Assembly: GCA_020024085.1 (NCBI GenBank)
Contig: JAHHUG010000043.1
Coordinates: 1-11,306, forward strand
Direction: 5' to 3'
DNA length: 11,306 nucleotides
Source: Christensenellaceae bacterium
Lineage (GTDB): Bacteria; Bacillota; Clostridia; Christensenellales; CAAEEZ01
The number at the start of each line of letters is the position of its first letter. The first letter of the stretch is position 1. This document shows, piece by piece, positions 7,119 to 11,306 of the stretch. The translations under genes were made by a program, and so were the position numbers. The notes beneath the pieces are model-generated. The model did not search any database, was not told where the DNA came from, and worked only from the letters and a program-made list of their open reading frames with translations.

Positions 7119-8765
7119 TTAACTCTCTAAAATTATAGGCATAATCATAGGTGTTTGACGGTAGGTATTAATTACAACCTTCTTTAGAGCCTTACGAATA
7201 ATAACCTTTAGTTCTGAATAATCATCTACAACTTCAATATTGATATTTTTGATTGTATCAATTATAAGTTGTTTTAAATCCTTGATAAAACTATCGCTGA
7301 AGTTAAGTCCACGAGTGATAATCTCTGGACTTGAAGTAATTTCTCCTGTCTTAAAGTTTACACTCAAAAATGCAATAAGTAGACCACTTGAAGAAATTTG
7401 AAGTCTATCCCTAACGACAGTATCGCCATCATCAAGTAATACACCATCAACAAATATATTACCTGCTTGGATTTTTGGACATTTATTAACAACCTTATTA
7501 CTAATTGAATATACATCGCCGATATTTGGTAGGAATATATTTTCATCTTTTAATCCCATTTCAACAGCTAGTTTTTTATGTTTTACAAGGTGTCGATACT
7601 CTCCATGAACTGGCATAAAGTATTTTGGTTTTACAAGGCTTAGCATAAGTTTTAATTCCTCAGAAAAAGCGTGTCCTGAAACATGAACTTCACCCATTGT
7701 ATCGTAAACCACTTCTGCACCTTTTTTGTACAAATTGTTAATTACACCATAAATTGACCTTTCATTGCCAGGGATTGGAGAACTTGACAAAATAACAGTA
7801 TCTTTGTTTGTGATTGACACTTGTTGGTTATTACCCATTGCCATTCTTGCAAGGCTACTCATTGGCTCGCCTTGGCTACCAGTACAAATAATTATCAATT
7901 TATCGTATGGTATCTTTTGAATATCGTTGATATCAACAATTAAATTTTCATCATATTGAAGTTCGCCAATTTGGTGTGCAACCTCGCCTATTCTTTTCAT
8001 AGATTTACCACTAAAAGCAACCCTTCTACCACATTTTTTTGCAGCAGTCAAAATTTGTTGTACGCGATAAATATTAGAAGCAAATGTTGCAACAATTATC
8101 CTTCTACCAACATTTTGTTCAAACAAGAAGTCAAGTGTTTTACCAACTTTACTCTCGCTACTAGAGTGTCCTTCCCTCTCTACATTGGTAGATTCGCCAA
8201 GCATAAGCAGTACACCCTTTTCGCCAATTTCACATATCCTTTTGATATCAGTAAGTTGGTCATCAATAGGTGTATAATCCATTTTGTAGTCGCCAGTAAA
8301 AAATACAACACCCTTTGGTGTAGTAATACTAATTGCAGCAGCACCACTAAATGAGTGACAAACCTTAATAAACTCCACCTTAAAGCAACCTACTTCATAT
8401 TTTTGCCTAAACTTAACCTCAACAGTTTTGTAATCGTCTATATGATTTTCTTGTAATTTATGTTCAACAAGTGCAAGAGTAAGCTTTGAACCGTACATAG
8501 GTGCAGCAATATCCTTGTAAACATAAGGTATTGCACCAATATGGTCCTCGTGTCCATGAGTTAAAAGTATTCCCTTGATTTTTTCTTTATTTTGAGATAG
8601 ATAACTAACATCAGGTACTACTACATCAATACCCGGCATTTCAGTGGTGGGAAAGCTCATTCCACAATCAATGATAACAATATTATCGCCATATTCTAGG
8701 GCTGTCATATTTTTACCGATTTCTCCCACTCCACCTAAAAATAAAATTTTTAATTTTTTAGCCAC
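7119..8765 (-). CDS. rnj: Ribonuclease J
   Basis: A metallo-beta-lactamase/beta-CASP ribonuclease of 548 aa, combining endonuclease and 5'-to-3' exonuclease activity in RNA decay and in rRNA and mRNA processing of Firmicutes. Numbered from the chosen start: LFLGGVGEIGKN (9-20), the zinc motif HGHEDH (70-75), His137, TGDYKMD with Asp159, the beta-CASP region opening at GESTN (190-194), the phosphate-binding HVSGHA (361-366), and PVHGEYRH with His387. A C-terminal oligomerisation-type domain follows from about 440. I choose the GTG at 8765. A GGAGG site lies 5 nt before it, and the in-frame ATG at 8777 overlaps that site and sits only about 9 nt from the predicted transcription start. First gene of the six-gene operon. 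Whether the genome carries a second paralogue (J1 versus J2) cannot be seen here. Confidence 0.96.
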   Translation of the reverse strand: MAKKLKILFLGGVGEIGKNMTALEYGDNIVIIDCGMSFPTTEMPGIDVVVPDVSYLSQNKEKIKGILLTHGHEDHIGAIPYVYKDIAAPMYGSKLTLALVEHKLQENHIDDYKTVEVKFRQKYEVGCFKVEFIKVCHSFSGAAAISITTPKGVVFFTGDYKMDYTPIDDQLTDIKRICEIGEKGVLLMLGESTNVEREGHSSSESKVGKTLDFLFEQNVGRRIIVATFASNIYRVQQILTAAKKCGRRVAFSGKSMKRIGEVAHQIGELQYDENLIVDINDIQKIPYDKLIIICTGSQGEPMSSLARMAMGNNQQVSITNKDTVILSSSPIPGNERSIYGVINNLYKKGAEVVYDTMGEVHVSGHAFSEELKLMLSLVKPKYFMPVHGEYRHLVKHKKLAVEMGLKDENIFLPNIGDVYSISNKVVNKCPKIQAGNIFVDGVLLDDGDTVVRDRLQISSSGLLIAFLSVNFKTGEITSSPEIITRGLNFSDSFIKDLKQLIIDTIKNINIEVVDDYSELKVIIRKALKKVVINTYRQTPMIMPIILES

Positions 8766-8770
8766 ATTAT

Positions 8771-8775
8771 CCTCC
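8771..8775 (-). promoter_or_regulatory. Ribosome binding site deciding the rnj start
   Basis: GGAGG on the minus strand is 5 nt before GTG at 8765. It is embedded in an ATGGAGGAT context identical to that at aspT. An out-of-frame ATG (8765-8767) overlaps the GTG and opens a 5-codon reading frame ending in TAA. Confidence 0.75.
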
Positions 8776-8792
8776 ATTATATTATTAATTTA

Positions 8793-8821
8793 ATTATATA
8801 CTATATGTAAAAAAATTTCAA
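8793..8821 (-). promoter_or_regulatory. Sigma-A promoter of the rnj-trmR-trhP-GT-DUF512-der operon
   Basis: On the minus strand TTGAAA (8816-8821, 5/6) and TATAAT (8793-8798, 6/6) are separated by exactly 17 nt. Transcription would begin near 8786, giving a leader of about 20 nt containing the GGAGG site. This is the only good promoter seen before the tightly packed genes, so it probably drives all six. Confidence 0.82.
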
Positions 8822-9002
8822 CAAACTTATCGAGGTATTAAGAAGTAATTTTTGACTAAATATAATTTTTTTGTAATAAATTCATACATTATTTGTTTTG
8901 TATTAAACTATTTTTAATATCTTTATAAATAAATCAACCATACTAAAAGGCACTATCAAAGATAACACACTTTACCTTTGTTATTATTTTATCAAAAAAA
9001 AG
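8822..9002. other. Divergent intergenic region between rnj and serC
   Basis: Very AT-rich non-coding DNA between two outward-facing promoters. I see no gene, small RNA with a terminator, T-box or riboswitch; the predicted leaders on both sides are under 35 nt, which leaves no room for a leader regulator. The only structured element is the dyad listed at 8962-8984. Confidence 0.6.
8962..8984. promoter_or_regulatory. Operator-like dyad upstream of the serC promoter
   Basis: ATAACA (8962-8967) and TGTTAT (8979-8984) form a perfect 6-bp inverted repeat with an 11-nt spacer, about 20 bp upstream of the serC -35 box. It is flanked by a direct repeat TATCAAA (8954-8960 and 8990-8996). It could bind a regulator of serine synthesis; in such AT-rich DNA it may also be chance. 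Confidence 0.25.
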
Positions 9003-9031
9003 TTGAGTTTTTTCAAACATGGTATTATAAT
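9003..9031 (+). promoter_or_regulatory. Sigma-A promoter of serC-serA
   Basis: TTGAGT (9003-9008, 4/6) and a perfect TATAAT (9026-9031) are separated by 17 nt. Transcription would begin near 9038, giving a leader of about 28 nt before the serC ATG with an AAGGAG site inside it. Confidence 0.8.
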
Positions 9032-9065
9032 AAAGTAAAACAATTAAGTGATAAAGGAGATAAAA

Positions 9066-10139
9066 ATGAGAGTGTATAATTTTTCAGCTGGTCCATCAAT
9101 GATGCCTCAAGCTGTATTAGAAACAGTACAAAAAAACTTTTTGGACTACAATGGCAGTGGTATGAGCGTAACCGAATTTAGCCATAGAAGTAAATGGTAT
9201 GAGGAAATTCACTACGGTTTTATGCAACTTTTAAGAGAACTTATGGATATTCCAGAAGATTACGATATAGTACTAATGGGTGGTGGTGCATCAACTCAAT
9301 TTGAAGCAATCCCACTAAACCTACTTGGCGAAAAAGCACAAGCTGAATACATTGTCAGTGGTAATTTTTCAAATAAAGCATATAAATTTGCAAAAAAATA
9401 TGGCGACATCAACCTTGTTTACTCTGCAGAAGACAATAACTTTACAACATTAAGAGACTTCAAGAGAGATGAATTTAGACAAGATTCTGCATACCTACAT
9501 ATTACAGGTAACAACACAATTTATGGTTTAGCGTACGATGAAATCCCAGATTGTGGTATTCCTATTGCAGTTGACCTATCTTCTAGTATTTTAGGACAAA
9601 AATATAATGTAAAGGATTTTGGTTTAATTTATGCCGGTGCACAAAAGAATATTGCTCCAGCAGGTGTAACTATTGTAATTGTTCGTAAAGATATGCTTAA
9701 ACCTATGGACCAATGCCCAAAGATGTTAAACTACTCTACACATATCGAGAAAGACAATATGTTCAATACTCCACCAGTATTCCCTATCTACATGGGATAT
9801 GAAAACTTAAAATATATGAAGGCTCAAGGTGGTGTTGATGCTTATGATAAAATCAACCACGAAAAAGCAAAATTATTGTATGATTTTATCGACAACTCAA
9901 AGCTTTACACAAACAATGTTAATCCAAAATATCGTTCAATAATGAATGTACCTTTTGTTACTCCAACAAAGGATTTAGATGCACAATTTGTAAAAGAAGC
10001 TGCCGAAAATGGACTTGTAAATGTTAAGGGACACAAACTTGTAGGTGGTATGAGAGCATCTATTTACAATGGTATGCCATTAGAGGGTGTAAAAGCATTA
10101 ATCGAGTTTATGAAGAAGTTTGAACTTGAAAATAAATAG
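9066..10139 (+). CDS. serC: Phosphoserine aminotransferase
   Basis: A class V PLP aminotransferase of 357 aa that converts 3-phosphohydroxypyruvate and glutamate to phosphoserine and 2-oxoglutarate, the second step of serine synthesis. Family marks: YNFSAGPSMMP (4-14), SHRSKWYEEI (39-48), the PLP-phosphate loop GGGAST (72-77), NNTIYG (149-154), the PLP-ring Asp170 in AVDLSSSIL, the Schiff-base Lys194 in IYAGAQKNIAPAG, and the phosphate-binding GGMRASIYN (327-335). Length matches the usual 355-365 aa. An in-frame GTG lies 18 nt upstream (9048), but AAGGAG at 9054-9059 is 6 nt before the ATG at 9066 and family proteins begin with the short M-x-x-Y-N-F-S segment, so I use 9066. Followed after 8 nt by serA, which supplies its substrate. 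Confidence 0.97.
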   Translation: MRVYNFSAGPSMMPQAVLETVQKNFLDYNGSGMSVTEFSHRSKWYEEIHYGFMQLLRELMDIPEDYDIVLMGGGASTQFEAIPLNLLGEKAQAEYIVSGNFSNKAYKFAKKYGDINLVYSAEDNNFTTLRDFKRDEFRQDSAYLHITGNNTIYGLAYDEIPDCGIPIAVDLSSSILGQKYNVKDFGLIYAGAQKNIAPAGVTIVIVRKDMLKPMDQCPKMLNYSTHIEKDNMFNTPPVFPIYMGYENLKYMKAQGGVDAYDKINHEKAKLLYDFIDNSKLYTNNVNPKYRSIMNVPFVTPTKDLDAQFVKEAAENGLVNVKGHKLVGGMRASIYNGMPLEGVKALIEFMKKFELENK

Positions 10140-10147
10140 GTATAAAT

Positions 10148-11296
10148 ATGGAAATATTAAAATTAAATAAAATTAGCAATCTTGTAAACGATGTATTTGA
10201 TAAAAAATACACTCTTGTTGACGAATCTACTAACCCAGTAGCTGTTCTTGTAAGAAGTTTTGATATGAAAACAAACTACACTCTACCAGATTCAGTAGTT
10301 GCAGTTGGTAGAGCCGGTGCTGGTGTTAACAATATTCCACTTGATGATTATGCAAAAAAAGGTGTAGTTGTATTCAATACTCCAGGTGCAAATGCAAATG
10401 CTGTTAAAGAGCTTGTAATTGCTGGCTTACTTCTTGCTTCAAGAGATATTGTAGGTGGTATAAATTTCGTAAAAGAAACTGGTGCATGTGAAGATATTGC
10501 AAAGGTTTGCGAAAAGAACAAAAGCAAATTTGCCGGCAATGAAATTTATGGTAAAACTATTGGTATAATTGGACTAGGTGCAATCGGTAGAAAAGTAGCT
10601 GAGGCTTGCACTAACCTAGGTATGAATGTACTTGGATATGACCCATTCCTAAACGACAATATCATAAGTTTACTACCTCAATCAGTAAAAACTGTTGATA
10701 GTTTGGATAAATTATATGCAGAAAGTGATTTTATTACATTACATATTCCATATAATGATAAAACAAAAAATACTATCAATGAGCAAGCTATAAGCAAAAT
10801 GAAAACCGGTGTTAAAATTCTTAACTTTGCAAGAGGAGAACTAGTAGATAATACTGCCCTACTAAACAACCTTGGTAGTAAAGTGGCTAAATATGTAACA
10901 GACTTTGCAAACCAACAAATCATAAATAAAGACAATATTATCGTACTACCTCACCTTGGTGCATCTACCGAGGAAGCTGAAGATAATTGTGCACTTATGG
11001 CAAGCAATCAACTTAAGGATTATATTGAGCTTGGAAATATTAAAAATAGTGTAAACTTCCCTTGCATTAATCTTGACAAAAACAGCAAAAACCGTATAAC
11101 AATTAGCTTTATTGCAAATGAAAATACTCAAAACGAAATCTATAAGTTAATAACAGAAAACATAAGTGTTAGTGGTTCAAGTACTGCAATTCGTGGAGAA
11201 TATGGCTACTCTATATTTGACACAAACGATGATTTAGACACTCTAAAAACTGAACTTTCTAAATTAAGCAATGTTACAAAAGTAAGGATTTTATAA
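10148..11296 (+). CDS. serA: D-3-phosphoglycerate dehydrogenase, short form with C-terminal ACT-like domain
   Basis: NAD-dependent oxidation of 3-phosphoglycerate to 3-phosphohydroxypyruvate, the committed step of serine synthesis. The 382-aa protein is the short form common in Clostridia. GRAGAGVNNIP (54-64) and NTPGANANAVKELV (77-90) form the substrate side. The Rossmann loop GLGAIG is at 142-147, with the NAD-ribose Asp165 in GYDP. The catalytic Arg229 lies in NFARGELVD and the catalytic His269 in LPHLGAST. Two oddities: the segment before the histidine reads VTDFANQQ (250-257), where the short-form family as I recall it has DFP-(D/N)-E, so the catalytic Glu appears replaced by Gln; and the ACT domain (about 313-382) lacks the usual ligand-loop pattern. 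No strong SD is visible (only TAGG at the serC stop), so translation is probably coupled to serC. A related D-2-hydroxyacid dehydrogenase activity is possible, but the serC pairing argues for serine synthesis. Confidence 0.93.
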   Translation: MEILKLNKISNLVNDVFDKKYTLVDESTNPVAVLVRSFDMKTNYTLPDSVVAVGRAGAGVNNIPLDDYAKKGVVVFNTPGANANAVKELVIAGLLLASRDIVGGINFVKETGACEDIAKVCEKNKSKFAGNEIYGKTIGIIGLGAIGRKVAEACTNLGMNVLGYDPFLNDNIISLLPQSVKTVDSLDKLYAESDFITLHIPYNDKTKNTINEQAISKMKTGVKILNFARGELVDNTALLNNLGSKVAKYVTDFANQQIINKDNIIVLPHLGASTEEAEDNCALMASNQLKDYIELGNIKNSVNFPCINLDKNSKNRITISFIANENTQNEIYKLITENISVSGSSTAIRGEYGYSIFDTNDDLDTLKTELSKLSNVTKVRIL

Positions 11297-11306
11297 TCAA
11301 TAAAAT

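Noticed and set aside
7956..8354. 132-codon open frame on the plus strand
   Set aside because: It lies fully antisense within rnj, has no ribosome site, and its Ser/Asn/Phe-rich translation looks like the complement of a conserved gene.
8852..8880. TTGACT on the plus strand as a second serC promoter
   Set aside because: No acceptable -10 box at 16-18 nt spacing; the promoter at 9003-9031 is far better.
8901..8919. TATTAA/TTAATA inverted repeat in the rnj-serC gap
   Set aside because: Only A and T in the stem within very AT-rich DNA; expected by chance and not followed by a terminator-like T run.

Overview
The window is AT-rich chromosomal DNA with dense housekeeping genes, short intergenic gaps and strong Shine-Dalgarno (SD) sites of the GGAGG type. 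Sigma-A-like promoters (TTGAAA-17-TATAAT and TTGAGT-17-TATAAT) fit a low-G+C Firmicute. The DUF512 radical SAM protein next to Der, an RNase J, a TrmR/TrhP pair and the short clostridial form of SerA point to the class Clostridia, possibly an uncultured gut lineage. Genus cannot be named from the sequence alone. I see no mobile element, CRISPR array, rRNA or tRNA gene.

Layout. Positions 1-174 are very AT-rich and hold no gene; the only candidate signal is a weak minus-strand promoter. A rho-independent terminator (177-203) ends the minus-strand gene aspT (235-1506), a class Ic aspartate aminotransferase with a possible promoter of its own. Upstream of it on the same strand lies a very tight six-gene operon. 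In transcription order it is rnj (RNase J), trmR (tRNA 5-hydroxyuridine methyltransferase), trhP (U32-family tRNA hydroxylation protein), a degenerate glycosyltransferase-like gene, a PDZ-radical SAM DUF512 gene, and der (ribosome-assembly GTPase). Gaps between these genes are 2, 3, 2, 1 and -4 nt. A consensus promoter lies just before rnj.

From about 8780 to 9065 a divergent intergenic region carries the rnj promoter and an equally good promoter facing the other way. The latter drives serC-serA, which encode the second and first steps of serine synthesis from 3-phosphoglycerate, separated by 8 nt.

The large operon has a common RNA and ribosome theme: RNA decay and processing, wobble-uridine modification (5-hydroxyuridine to 5-methoxyuridine) and 50S maturation. 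Two members of unknown role sit inside it. The glycosyltransferase-like protein keeps the GT-B/MGDG-synthase scaffold but appears to have lost both sugar-nucleotide motifs. The DUF512 protein is translationally coupled to der. The other notable point is in SerA, where the position expected to hold the catalytic glutamate reads Gln and the C-terminal ACT domain looks eroded.
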